From Collodictyon triciliatum (lineage: Eukaryota > CRuMs), in NCBI GenBank assembly GCA_043381765.1, contig JBHJMP010001605.1:1-21594 (forward strand): a DNA stretch of 21,594 nucleotides, read 5' to 3'. Below, piece by piece: positions 9,879 to 20,000 of the stretch (the first letter of the stretch is position 1; every line of letters begins with the position of its first letter). The translations under genes were made by a program, and so were the position numbers. Under the pieces are notes generated by a model. The model had not been told where the DNA came from, did not search any database, and saw nothing but the letters and a program-made list of their open reading frames with translations.

Positions 9879-10852
9879 ATGGACACAGACCCGGACAAGA
9901 ACCTTTCAAAGAACGTGCTCAAGATGAAGGTAAGCTTAAGTTGCTTGGAGATAAACCACGATGCCTTTGGGGTGCATTGTGCATGTTCTCTGCCGACGAG
10001 CCAGTGTTTCTAATTTCCGTGCTCAGTTCATGCATCGAGTCAAGGAGCATGAGGAGAAGCTGCAATCCGAGCGTGAACGGCACACCCGCGCCTTGGAGGA
10101 CGAGTGGAACACGGAAGACCCTATTCTCAAGCGCATCAAGTACACCTTTCTTTTTTGTTCTTTTTTTTGTTCTTTTTTTTGTTCCTATTTGTTCTCTTTG
10201 TTTTATTTTCTTCTTTTCAAAGGTTTAATCATGACTTTAATACCCATGCCTATGGACAGTGCGCAGATCACCAGAGACGAAACTTCCCTTACCTCGCATA
10301 ATTTTGGTCGAAAGTCCTTTATGAACTTCAACCCGAGCATCCAGGTGCAGACCGGGTTTCGCTATTGACATAAACCGATATGATTGAACCACAATTTCAT
10401 TCTTTCCTTTGTCGATTCCACTTATTGTACCTCTGTACAGCACTATATTAGTACTTTATTTCGATTAATGCAGTTATTCACCCACTTTTTCTTCGACTTT
10501 ACAAAACATACCTAAAAAAATCACCTAGAAAATCCAAGAAGAAAAGCAGTCCAAGATGAAAAAGGTGGAACACGTCCCGGCAGAACCTGTTGCTAAGCAC
10601 AGTGGCGGAACTATCGAAGTTGCTGATATGGCTCATCGGTAAGTGTTTAATCCCTCCAAAGTTTGAGCACCAACGAGCGGAGATTATGAGAACGTGGATC
10701 ACCTCTTGTATATCGATGTTGAGGCAAACACTTTTCTCTGCTCCAGGTACCAAACTCTGGTTACTGGCCACGACAGATATCTTCCAAAGCGCCCGTTGTC
10801 TGAGCAACCCAGCCCGAAAGTTTTTAATTCAACAAAAAAACCAAAGAACTAA
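9879..10852 (+). CDS. MPHOSPH6: M-phase phosphoprotein 6 homologue (MPP6), nuclear exosome cofactor, five exons
   Basis: Exons 9879-9929, 10027-10139, 10260-10344, 10529-10638 and 10747-10852 join through GT-AG introns in matching phases to encode 154 residues (human MPP6 has 160). Conserved landmarks appear in the family order. LSKNVLKMKFM near the N terminus spans the first junction and corresponds to LSKNLLRMKFM. GRKSFMNFNPSIQ lies mid-protein, matching GRMSFRGFNPEVE. EVADMAHRYQTLV comes near the end, matching EEMARRYETLV. The C-terminal tail is basic (KKPKN). In animals MPP6 binds the RNA exosome and helps 5.8S rRNA maturation in the nucleolus; the same role here is inferred. The exon 3 acceptor at 10259 was chosen because the earlier one at 10222 breaks the frame. 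Exons are too short to stand out as open frames. Confidence 0.88.
10144..10213 (+). repeat. T-rich tandem repeat in MPP6 intron 2
   Basis: Tandem units of the form CTTTTTTTTGTT just after the donor of the second MPP6 intron (10140-10259). It could supply a pyrimidine tract, but the acceptor that keeps frame lies about 50 bases further on. Confidence 0.7.
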
Positions 10853-11301
10853 TTTGCAAGCCATAAACACAATCTAGTCCGTCTTTTTACTATTTTATTT
10901 TTATGATATTTTTACTATCATAATTGTTGGTATTATTACACCGTTTCATTCATCGGCTCAAAGTTCACATAAGAGAAAAATTCAAGATTTATGTTATATC
11001 TTTTCCATGAGAATTACACTCAAAAAAGAATTTTTCTTATGAAGAATTGATTTAGCTCCTACGAAAACAACTTTTTGGTGGAAGATGCAAAGTACAGAGC
11101 CCAAAGCGAAATAGAGAAAAAAAATCGAGACCAGTCACTTTGATAACCTACTTTGTTTATTTTTTTTTTGGTTTGTTTTGAAGTTCAGACAAAGGAATGA
11201 GCGGCATTAAGAGAAAAATGCGCTGGTTTTTTTTTTCTTATTTTTCATCAAGAGGCACAAACGATGGAAAAAAAAAAGGAAAAGAAGAGAGCAGGTTTCC
11301 T
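10853..11301. other. Convergent intergenic region between MPP6 and the ROCO gene
   Basis: AT-rich 3' flanks of two genes that face each other. It holds several A and T runs. No coding region or RNA gene was recognised. Confidence 0.5.
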
Positions 11302-14300
11302 TTAAACACGATATATTTTGACGTGGTAGGGGCAAACCCAACGCGCATGGCCAGAGTACATATGAGCAAACTCGAGATGACATGATTGGTTAAACTCCTC
11401 CTCATCCACAAAATCACGCACATCATAGGAGTTCACCTGCTGGAGAAGAGGAGGCGGGTCTTCTCCATCAAACCCCGCATTCAGCATCAGCTCATAGTCC
11501 TGAATGCTGCGAATATTTGCCGATAGAAACAGATTCTTCAGGCCAATCCTGTGACGGTGCGTTTGGCGCGCTGTTTTGGAGGACGGCTCGTATATCTCTT
11601 CACTTTCCTGTGCATCATCTTCACCTGCAAGAGCTGCTATGTTTGAATTGGATTTGGAGTGTTTGGAGGACCTTCCTTCGGCCGTGACAGGCACTGTAGG
11701 TGTTTGGCCCCGACTTGCAGAGAGTGATGGAATGTCGCTCTCACTCTGGCTGCGATGCATGTTGTTTCCAGGATGTTCGTAGTGCAGAAACGAATCTGAG
11801 CTGTGAGGCAGGCTGCTTGGGGAAGAGGATGAGGCAAAAAGGAGTAGATAAGGGACAACATACAGCAATCGGTGGTAGTAAAGAGAGCGAAACATGGGCC
11901 ATTTCTCGTCCGGAAGGAAAATGCGGCTGGTGTGTATCAGATGAGGGCCTGTTGGGGATTCACAGAGCGGGAAAAGCCAGATTGTGGACTCGATTCGCAA
12001 TGGAAGAAAGAGTGTCGAAACTGGTGGGACGTGTGGGACGTGAGGGGCTTGGTCAGAATCTGCAGCAGAAATGGCGGATGAGGATGAAGGAGTCGTGGAG
12101 AATCCACTCAGAACCTTATTTTTAGAGACTGTGTGCCCTTGGTGACATGAAAGAAGATTTTCACTGTCAGCGCTATCCGGTATTTCTAACATTTTCTTGT
12201 ACGCAAATAGATGGGCTGTTTCTGCACATGAGCGGGAAACACACACAGGACATACCACGTATAGTTCATAGTCGATACCGATGTAACAGCTGTGGATGGG
12301 CTCTAGATTCTCCGTAATCACAGGTATGATGGCATCGATTTTGTGGAAAATGTTGGCAATGTCAAGATTGGATGGCGCAAGTCGGATTCGCATGGTGATG
12401 GTGGAGGCCATTGGGTCTAAACTAACGAAAATGGACACCAAATGAGGTTTGTTTACGAACTGAGGACCCACAGTAATGACGGGGTTGAAGGATGCTGATG
12501 TGTAAATGAAATGAGAGGCGCTGAAGAAGGATAGATGACCCTTGTTTCTGATGGCTAATTCTTGAAATGACGACATTATTTTTGCAAACAAGTCGGATGG
12601 AATTGTCGAGTACTTCCATACTAAAACATGCTGCTGATTCCATCTAAATCTTGGCGTAAAATCCCACAGGTGAGGAGGAGGCAAATGTGGTGACAAATTA
12701 GTTGGGAACACTTGCATGCTATTCCCGTGAGGGAAAGCCAATTTGAAATGCTGCAAGAGTTGAATGAAGGAATCAACATCCTCCTCTGAATCACGACCAT
12801 ATTTTTCGGGTGAGTCGTTGAGGCAAGTGGATTCTGTGTTTGTCTCTATATCCACCTTTTCTTCGTAATACCTCACAATATCGTCTCGGTCTTGACAATC
12901 AAACAATTTTGTATCACTGCTTGTAGTGGAGCGTGGCTTTGAAATTATATTTTCCGATTTCACATACTCAAAGAGTGATAGCAATATATCAGACCTGATA
13001 ATAGCTCCATGCAGAAGCAAATGTATCCGAGTTGCAGAGAGAATACGAATAGCTTTGGACAATAAGTCGGGCTCCAGAACTACCAAAGTCCGAATGACCG
13101 GGGCAGGGGACCAAATGACGGTTCCTTGGTCATGAAGAAATAATAATGCATTATCTACAGCTTTCTTGTTCAACCCCATATGACCAGCCGCATGATAAAA
13201 TTCGTCTATTCGAGCCCATGCAATGGGACGTTCAGAGCGCCATTGAATGACTAGAGATGTGATGAAAGGTATTGAAGTCGGCAAAGGAGATGCTATGAAG
13301 GGCAGTGTCATGACCAGACCAAAGAGTTCTTCAAGGAGGATTTCAATTCCATCTCCTGTTTTGCAGCTTACTCGCGTACGTTTTTTGCTGATTCGAAGAG
13401 ATTTTTCAAATGGCTCCGTAATGCGCTCCAATTCACTGCTCCATTTCTGCCGCCCGTAATCTTCTGGGACCCTGTCAAGTAAAGTCCCCACCAATATCAC
13501 ACGTGAACCTGGAACTGTATTGGCTAGAAGACCTAGCCAAAGGTCTACCAAACTCTTCCTCGGGCCAAAGATGATACTCCAAGTAACTATGTATACAGCT
13601 CCATGGGCTGCAAACAATCCAGTGGTCGAACGCACCTCTCTCATTCCAGGAAACTCCCACAGGATGGCCTCCAAATCAGATCCATCAGAAACCTTAAAAG
13701 AAATCGGAGAGTGAGACGTATCGAGACGGCAAGTTCGACCGGGTAGATTTTTATCTTCACCTAAAAGGTTGGGCCAGAAGAGAACTGGCTTGATGGAAAG
13801 GGAGCGCGCGAGCAAACTTTTCCCTGTCAGAGTGGTGCCCAGAATGATGACGCGTGCGCGAAGGTGGGGCGCATTGTCAACAACCGGATTCACTTGAACA
13901 TAGGTGGAGGAAGACGATGCGAGTATAGAGGCACCAGAAAGTGATGCTGCAACAGAAAGCTCCTCTTGCTCTGCAAGGTATTTTTTCAAAGCGGAGGTCC
14001 CGTCTTTAATCTGCCTGGCAGATGGACACACAAGAGGATTGCAATCTAGAGTAAGCACATCAAGACGTTTCATGCGATGCATGGAAAAAGGGAGTGCAGT
14101 GAGCTTGTTATTTGAGAGCATGAAGGTTTCCAAGTCAATCATTTGGTGGATGGAAGAAGGCAGATTTACTAATCTGTTATTTGACAAATCCAAATACTGC
14201 AGATGAATGAGGCGGATAATGGATTCGGGCACCGCTATCAGCCGATTATGCGACAATCTGAATTCGCGGAGGCCGTTCAAGTAGCAGATTCCGTCTGGCA

Positions 14301-15093
14301 GGGATATGATGTTGTTGTGCGACAAATCCATGCTTCGCAGGTGAAGCAGACGCGAGATGGACTCTGGCAAGCGATTTAGTTTATTTTCGGACAGATTGAC
14401 CGAGCGCATGCTTGTCAGATGCCCAAAGGAAAGCGGAATGCTGGTCAGTTGGTTATTTGGCATATGGAGCAACCTCAAGTCCGTGAGCTTGGCAAGTCCC
14501 GAGGCCGGAATCTGCTCTAATCGATTGTGTCCGGCATACAACTCCTGCAATGACGCCACGGCATCCAGGGCGCCTTCGCCAATGGATGAGATCTGATTGT
14601 TGGTGAGGATCAAGACGCAGAGGTTGGTCCACTTGCATGTCGCTTTTGCCTCGATGCTTTCCAAGCTGTTGTTGCTGAGCACAAGGAACTTGAGTTTCGG
14701 CAGCTGGCAAAGACTTTCTGAAAGGCCTCCTTTCAAGCCTCCTCCATCCAGCCAGAGCTCCTCAAAGTCCACCAAGTTGCTTCTTGTCTGCCCGGTCAGC
14801 CTCTCTAGCCACGAAAGATCGGCTTTGGCGGGCCTGCATTCTGCTTGGCCAGACTGATTCGCTTCAGGCTCTTTGTGGGCGTACCAGTTTCTTTGGCGAT
14901 GGTCGTGGAATTCATCCTCGTCCGAGTCCACGTGGAGAAGCGGATCGGTAAACTTCTTGGGCTTTGACGCGACGCTTGTGCAAGGCTCGGCCTTTGTGAT
15001 GAGGACGGTTGCGGCGTCTGTGCCGGCTGGGCTTGGGACGAGAGAAGAAGAAGACGAAGAGGACGAAGGGCTGTGTTCGCGGCTGCTTTGCAT
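11302..15093 (-). CDS. LRR-Roc-COR (ROCO family) protein without kinase domain, intronless
   Basis: One uninterrupted frame of 1,263 codons. An in-frame TAA lies upstream of the ATG at 15093. Residues 1-100 are polar with a poly-serine run. About eleven 23-residue leucine-rich repeats span 107-352 (LRSMDLSHNNIISLPDGICY, LQYLDLSNNRLVNLPSSI). The Roc GTPase-like domain, about 408-600, has P-loop GTTLTGKS (419-426), WEFPG at 479-483 where DxxG is expected, TLLD (537-540) for the THxD/NKxD specificity motif, and SCKTG at 576. The COR domain follows from about 620, with ALLFLHDQGTVIW and VLEPDLLSKAIRI. The C-terminal 400 residues are partly Ser-rich and have no recognised kinase, WD40 or ankyrin domain. 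The layout resembles MFHAS1-type ROCO proteins, which act as GTP-regulated scaffolds. A T-rich acceptor near 15249 hints at a spliced 5' UTR. Absence of introns is odd beside its neighbours. Confidence 0.9.
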   Translation of the reverse strand: MQSSREHSPSSSSSSSSLVPSPAGTDAATVLITKAEPCTSVASKPKKFTDPLLHVDSDEDEFHDHRQRNWYAHKEPEANQSGQAECRPAKADLSWLERLTGQTRSNLVDFEELWLDGGGLKGGLSESLCQLPKLKFLVLSNNSLESIEAKATCKWTNLCVLILTNNQISSIGEGALDAVASLQELYAGHNRLEQIPASGLAKLTDLRLLHMPNNQLTSIPLSFGHLTSMRSVNLSENKLNRLPESISRLLHLRSMDLSHNNIISLPDGICYLNGLREFRLSHNRLIAVPESIIRLIHLQYLDLSNNRLVNLPSSIHQMIDLETFMLSNNKLTALPFSMHRMKRLDVLTLDCNPLVCPSARQIKDGTSALKKYLAEQEELSVAASLSGASILASSSSTYVQVNPVVDNAPHLRARVIILGTTLTGKSLLARSLSIKPVLFWPNLLGEDKNLPGRTCRLDTSHSPISFKVSDGSDLEAILWEFPGMREVRSTTGLFAAHGAVYIVTWSIIFGPRKSLVDLWLGLLANTVPGSRVILVGTLLDRVPEDYGRQKWSSELERITEPFEKSLRISKKRTRVSCKTGDGIEILLEELFGLVMTLPFIASPLPTSIPFITSLVIQWRSERPIAWARIDEFYHAAGHMGLNKKAVDNALLFLHDQGTVIWSPAPVIRTLVVLEPDLLSKAIRILSATRIHLLLHGAIIRSDILLSLFEYVKSENIISKPRSTTSSDTKLFDCQDRDDIVRYYEEKVDIETNTESTCLNDSPEKYGRDSEEDVDSFIQLLQHFKLAFPHGNSMQVFPTNLSPHLPPPHLWDFTPRFRWNQQHVLVWKYSTIPSDLFAKIMSSFQELAIRNKGHLSFFSASHFIYTSASFNPVITVGPQFVNKPHLVSIFVSLDPMASTITMRIRLAPSNLDIANIFHKIDAIIPVITENLEPIHSCYIGIDYELYVVCPVCVSRSCAETAHLFAYKKMLEIPDSADSENLLSCHQGHTVSKNKVLSGFSTTPSSSSAISAADSDQAPHVPHVPPVSTLFLPLRIESTIWLFPLCESPTGPHLIHTSRIFLPDEKWPMFRSLYYHRLLYVVPYLLLFASSSSPSSLPHSSDSFLHYEHPGNNMHRSQSESDIPSLSASRGQTPTVPVTAEGRSSKHSKSNSNIAALAGEDDAQESEEIYEPSSKTARQTHRHRIGLKNLFLSANIRSIQDYELMLNAGFDGEDPPPLLQQVNSYDVRDFVDEEEFNQSCHLEFAHMYSGHARWVCPYHVKIYRV

Positions 15094-15507
15094 GATATGG
15101 TGGCTTCCTGTGTAAAGTATGGAGGCTGACTGGGTTTAGTGCTGTTTGTGCGGCTTTTGCTGCGTTTGTGGACGGCTTTGTCCTTGGTTTTGGATGCTGT
15201 GCTGCTTTGATTCATTCGGCACGCTTTGACTTCTGGCTTTGCAAGACCTGAAAAATGTATATTCCGGATTAGTATTCTTTATATGTATATAGATTGGCGC
15301 ATCTTGTTATATTTCTTTTAATGGACAAATGCGTATTTTTGTACACACAACTTACATTACTTTTTAATAAATACATCTTTAATATATTAAAAACAATACA
15401 CACTTCTGCTTAATTATTTTTGTATGAATCTAAAAATTATATTATCATAATTTCCAAAACTAGAAAAGGCTAAATAATCTATATTTCCAGATTTGACACA
15501 AGCAAGC
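15094..15507. other. Upstream region of the ROCO gene
   Basis: Bases 15094-15248 are GC-richer and hold, in another frame on the minus strand, an ATG at 15215 that overlaps the ROCO start; this may be a leader uORF. A possible 3' splice site (minus strand, ATTTTTCAG, exon side at about 15248) suggests a non-coding first exon further up. Bases 15260-15490 are very AT-rich, as in the introns here. Confidence 0.4.
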
Positions 15508-15839
15508 TCAAACCGGCTTGCTTATATGGCAGCCTTGTCGAAGTAGAAAGTCATCTAAAAATATACGCTGGCCGAACCATATATGGTGTGCCTCTGCAAT
15601 ATATTTGAATCGGGCTGTGACAGATGGAACATGATCTGATTGCTTTGATCCTGGCTGAGAAGGCACAAGCAAACGCGAAGGTGGAGGCTGCTGCAAGCGC
15701 GGCCGAACCGACTTCGGGTTGGGCGAAGCGCTGTGCTCAACTGTGGCATCTCGTCTGCTATATCTCTGACTAGCATCCAAGTTATCTGGGTATTGCCCAA
15801 CTTGACTGAGATGTACAGATCCGATGGACAATTGCGAGC
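15508..15839 (-). other. Orphan exon-like segment, possible terminal or leader exon
   Basis: On the minus strand, bases 15839 to 15508 form an open block of about 110 codons ending in TGA. It directly follows a pyrimidine-rich AAG that looks like a 3' splice site (the end of the homopurine repeat, read on minus). Its predicted residues look protein-like: polar and proline-rich first, then HHIWFGQRIFLDDFLLRQG. A second frame is also open for 80 codons, so the frame is not settled. No family is recognised. It could be the last exon of a gene whose earlier exons lie in or beyond the repeat and gap, or a leader exon of the ROCO gene. Confidence 0.3.
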
Positions 15840-15840
15840 T

Positions 15841-16859
15841 TAAAAAAAAGAGAAAATAGAGAAAAAAGAGAAAAAAGAGAAAATAGAGAAAATAGAGAAA
15901 AAAGAGAAAAAAGAGAAAAAAGAGAAAAAAGAGAAAAAAGAGAAAAAAGAGAAAAAAGAGAAAAAAGAGAAAAAAGAGAAAAAAGAGAAAAANNNNNNNN
16001 NNNNNNNNNNNNNNNNNNNNNNNNNNNNNNNNNNNNNNNNNNNNNNNNNNNNNNNNNNNNNNNNNNNNNNNNNNNNNNNNNNNNNNNNNNNNNNNNNNNN
16101 NNNNNNNNNNNNNNNNNNNNNNNNNNNNNNNNNNNNNNNNNNNNNNNNNNNNNNNNNNNNNNNNNNNNNNNNNNNNNNNNNNNNNNNNNNNNNNNNNNNN
16201 NNNNNNNNNNNNNNNNNNNNNNNNNNNNNNNNNNNNNNNNNNNNNNNNNNNNNNNNNNNNNNNNNNNNNNNNNNNNNNNNNNNNNNNNNNNNNNNNNNNN
16301 NNNNNNNNNNNNNNNNNNNNNNNNNNNNNNNNNNNNNNNNNNNNNNNNNAAAAAAGAGAAAAAAGAGAAAAAAGAGAAAAAAGAGAAAAAAAAAGAGAAA
16401 AAAAAAGAGAAAAAGAGAAAAAAGAGAAAAAAGAGAAAAAAGAGAAAAAAAGAGAAAAAGAGAGAAAAAAGAGAAAAAAGAGAAAAAAAGAGAAAAAGAG
16501 AGAAAAAAGAGAAAAAGAGAAAAAAAGAGAAAAAAAGAGAAAAAAGAGAAAAAAGAGATAAAAAGAGATACAAAGATATAAAAAGAGATAAAAAGAGATA
16601 AAAAGAGAAAAAAGAGAAAAAAGAGAAAAAAGAGAAAAAAGAGAAAAAAAGAGAAAAAAAGAGAAAAAAAGAGAAAAAAGAGAAAAAAGAGAAAAAAGAG
16701 AAAAAAGAGAAAAAAGAGAAAAAAGAGAAAAAAGAGAAAAAAGAGATAAAAAGAGAAAAAAGAGATAAAAAGAGAAAAAAGAGAAAAAAAGAGATAAAAA
16801 GAAAAAAGAAAAAAGAAAAGAAGAAAAAGATAAAAAGAAAAAGAAAAAAGAAAAAAAGG
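15841..16859 (+). repeat. About 1 kb homopurine GAGAAAAAA-type tandem repeat, interrupted by an assembly gap
   Basis: Nearly every base on the plus strand is A or G, with a loose nine-base unit GAGAAAAAA and variants GAGAAAAAAA, GAGATAAAA and GAGAAAATA. Rare T bases are the only pyrimidines. The tract fills much of the space between the divergent ROCO and PI4K-type genes. All long open frames in it (Phe/Ser/Leu-rich on minus) are repeat artefacts. Confidence 0.97.
15993..16349. other. Assembly gap (357 N) inside the homopurine repeat
   Basis: 357 unknown bases flanked on both sides by the same repeat, so the true repeat length is unknown. Confidence 0.99.
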
Positions 16860-16907
16860 ACAACATTTACCTTTCCTTTCTACCTTCACGAACAACCCCT
16901 TTAAAAG

Positions 16908-16917
16908 GACACGTGTC
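16908..16917. promoter_or_regulatory. Palindrome GACACGTGTC with central CACGTG (E-box/G-box)
   Basis: A perfect ten-base palindrome, 160 bases upstream of the kinase start codon and just beyond the homopurine tract. CACGTG is the usual core site of bHLH and bZIP factors. The position suits a promoter element for the kinase gene, but this is a motif match only. Confidence 0.3.
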
Positions 16918-17076
16918 TTGTTTCTCTCACACAATTGGGTTTGTGCGGTTCCTGTTTCTCCCACTTCTGCCCAACCCTTGCGCGTCCGGTAGGTCGCAGC
17001 CCCTTTGAACCCCGGAACTGACTCAGACACCTTGCAAATACTGTGCGCCTTTTGCAGGAAGCCTTGGACATTCGCA

Positions 17077-20000
17077 ATGCTCAGCACTCGGCCACTGTCT
17101 GTGGACATCCGCTGCGTTTTCGACGAGTCTGCACAGATCTGCGAGTTGCAGTTTGAAGCAGAGGGAAATCGTCCGTCGTCACGATCCTTTGTCTCTGCAC
17201 GACGAGAAAACGAGGTTAGTCTGCTGATTTACGACATAGCCAGTCGCAAGTCGCACTCGGTCGTTGTGCGCCGCTGGTGTCGCGGAATCGAAGTGAAGGC
17301 TGCAGTCAAAAAGGCGCTTGGAATCCCCATCGAGACACAACGGATCTACTACGGCGGGAAACAGGTCTTTGCATTTGCATTAACATTTACATATATATTT
17401 ATATTCATATTTGTACTTGCACTCTCACTAATAAATCGTTTTCCTCTGTTCAACTATGTTGATATTATGTAACCTTCTTGTTTTTTTTTTTTGGAAAAAA
17501 AATCTACGATGTCACTTTATTGAATTATTTTTTAACTATTCAATCTAGCTTTTGAACCATTCCTCGATCCTGGACAACAATCACCAACTCGAAACTATCA
17601 TCCTTTCGATCCAACCGTCGCAACAATCTAACGGAAGAGACATAAACACCTCCTTTGACTGGTTTGGTCCAGATGTGTCCTTTTTGCAGACAGAATATCC
17701 ACGTCTGTATTCCACCCAACACGCAAATACATTCAACATAAAAATACACACACGCGGGATTTCTGCCTTGAATCATAATTTCAGAATAACGTTCTGTGCT
17801 ATTTATCATAAACCTTGATGTTCAATCTCCATGTCATCCAGTTGCTGTAAATAATGCTCAAATATTGTAAACGTCCCCTCTAGTAACATATATTCGTGAC
17901 CATATTCTACCAGATGTTTTGCCGGCCCTTGATAAAGCTATGGCCGAGCTCAAGCAGGGATTAGCCATCGGACTCTGCCCGCAACTGACTGAAGATGGAA
18001 CAGGTGGAACATATTTCTACCGAAATGCGCGCCGTTGTCCGATGGGTGTGTTCAAACCCACTGATGAAGAGGCCTTTGCACCGAATAACCCACGAGGTAT
18101 TTTTTTTTATTCTGAATCAGTCACATTTTTTTGTTATAGATTTCATATGATCCTACCATTTATGCTAGGTTGTTTTTATCAGGAACTAGTTAATACCTTT
18201 TTCTTTTTTTACCTCCTTTAGCTCCATTTTTCTTTTAATTTTTCGTTTTCGTTTTCGTATTTTTTTTTTAAAAAAAAAACATAGGATTTGTTGGGCAGTT
18301 CGGGCAGAGTGGTATGCGACCAGGAGTCCTCTCTGGCGAGGCCACTATCCGAGAGGTTATTGCATTTTTCCTGGACCAAAAAATGTGTGATGCACAAGGA
18401 CATGGATTCTTTAAAGTCCCACTCACGATTCGTGCAGAGGCATTCCACAAAGCTTTTAATAATCCTCGTCATTCCCTTGTGTCCAAGGTTTGGCGCTGAT
18501 ATCACCATCTCCGAAAAATTAACGATGTTATCCATGAAAAACACCCCCATTTCCCCCTTTTTTTCTTTTTCTTTTTCTTTTTCTTCTTCGTCATCGCGTT
18601 ATCATGTCTCTGTAACTTACGGTTATTTTATTGTTGAAATGGTCATCTTTATACTCTGATATGTTTGAATGACTCAGCCACAAGTTGTCTTTTATCTAGA
18701 AAGGGAGCTTCCAACTCTTTCAAGCAAGTATTGGCTGTGCAGGGGATTTCGGACCTTCCAAGTTCTCACGCCAAGAGGTTCAAAAAATTGCAACTTTGGA
18801 TATGAGAATCTTAAACATCGACCGAAATGATGCCAATATTTTGGTTCAAAGCATCGACGGCGGAGAAGAATACTCGTTAATTCCTATAGACCACGGATTT
18901 ATTCTTCCGACCAAGCTCGCGGTTGATTGGGACAATTGGTGCTGGCTAAATTGGTCACAGGTTTTCTTTCTTTCTCTGTCTTTTTTTTTTTTTAGCGAGA
19001 TTCCTTTCTACGACATATTAACATACGTTCCAACATGAAGTGCAAGGCAATGTTATCCTTCTTTGTCGAAAGATAGCACGAACATGTTTCAGATGAAATG
19101 GCTTATTTTGTGTAGCTGAAAGAAGAGATTGACCCTGATGTGAAATCCTATATCCTCGATGTGATGAACCCACGAGAGGACGCGGAGATGATAAAATCAC
19201 ACTTCAACCTTGATGCAGACAGCATCCGGACACTCTTAGTCACAGGAATGATTCTCCAAAAATCTGTTGAGGCTGGGCTTCGCTTATATGATATCGCAAA
19301 TATCATGTGTCGTCCAGACTATGACGAAGCCTCTGAGATGGAGAAGCTTGTGGACCAAGCAGAAAAACTTGCGGTATATTCACCCAGCTATTTTGGTGTC
19401 ACATTCCCCCCTTCCTCATTTAGTTTTCTCTTCCTCCAATGTTCGTTTCCTTATTTCTCTTAAATCTTCTTTTTTTTTTTGGCGCTTGGGAATCAGATGG
19501 CCATGACCCAAAACATGCGTGTCCGGTTTTCTGAAGGGCGGCGTCACTCCCATATGGGCAACGATTTACTGGGCAAATCACATTCACCGGTGGGTTATGG
19601 TCGATATCTTGACTCCTTGAACCTCAGCACCAATACCCCTACAACAGCAATCTATGGAGGAGCAGACGAGACAGACCCGTCAGACTCAAGGTCAGACTCG
19701 GAGTCAGAATGTGAATCTGAATATGAGGAAGGTTACAAGAAACTGACATCCTCAACGCCTTTGCAGAATTCGGTTCACATCAACAGGTTTCCATTAGATT
19801 CATCATCTTTTTCTTGTTTATTTTGATTTTCAACCCGGAGCGATACCTTTTGAAATGGTTCCAATTGGTTTGTTGATCTCATTTCGATGGCCTTGGGGAT
19901 TTGTTTTTCTTTGAAACATTTCGCAATCATGTATCATTAAGACACAGGTGTAATCTTCTGTTCGGTCCAACAGGTCGACCCCACAGAGCATCCCTTCCAA

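Noticed and set aside
14805-15215. 136-codon minus-strand frame starting at 15215, overlapping the ROCO start.
   Set aside because: Most of it is a shadow of the ROCO coding frame, which has clear domains. Its first 40 codons could at most be a uORF.
15508-16866. Very long Phe/Leu/Ser-rich open frames on the minus strand through the homopurine repeat and gap.
   Set aside because: Pure product of a stop-free simple repeat plus unknown bases; three overlapping frames are all open.
16862-17108. Minus-strand frame starting MSTDSGRVLSIANVQG over the kinase 5' end.
   Set aside because: It overlaps the kinase's first exon on the opposite strand, where the ubiquitin-like domain gives firm support; retained only as a possible exon in a finding.
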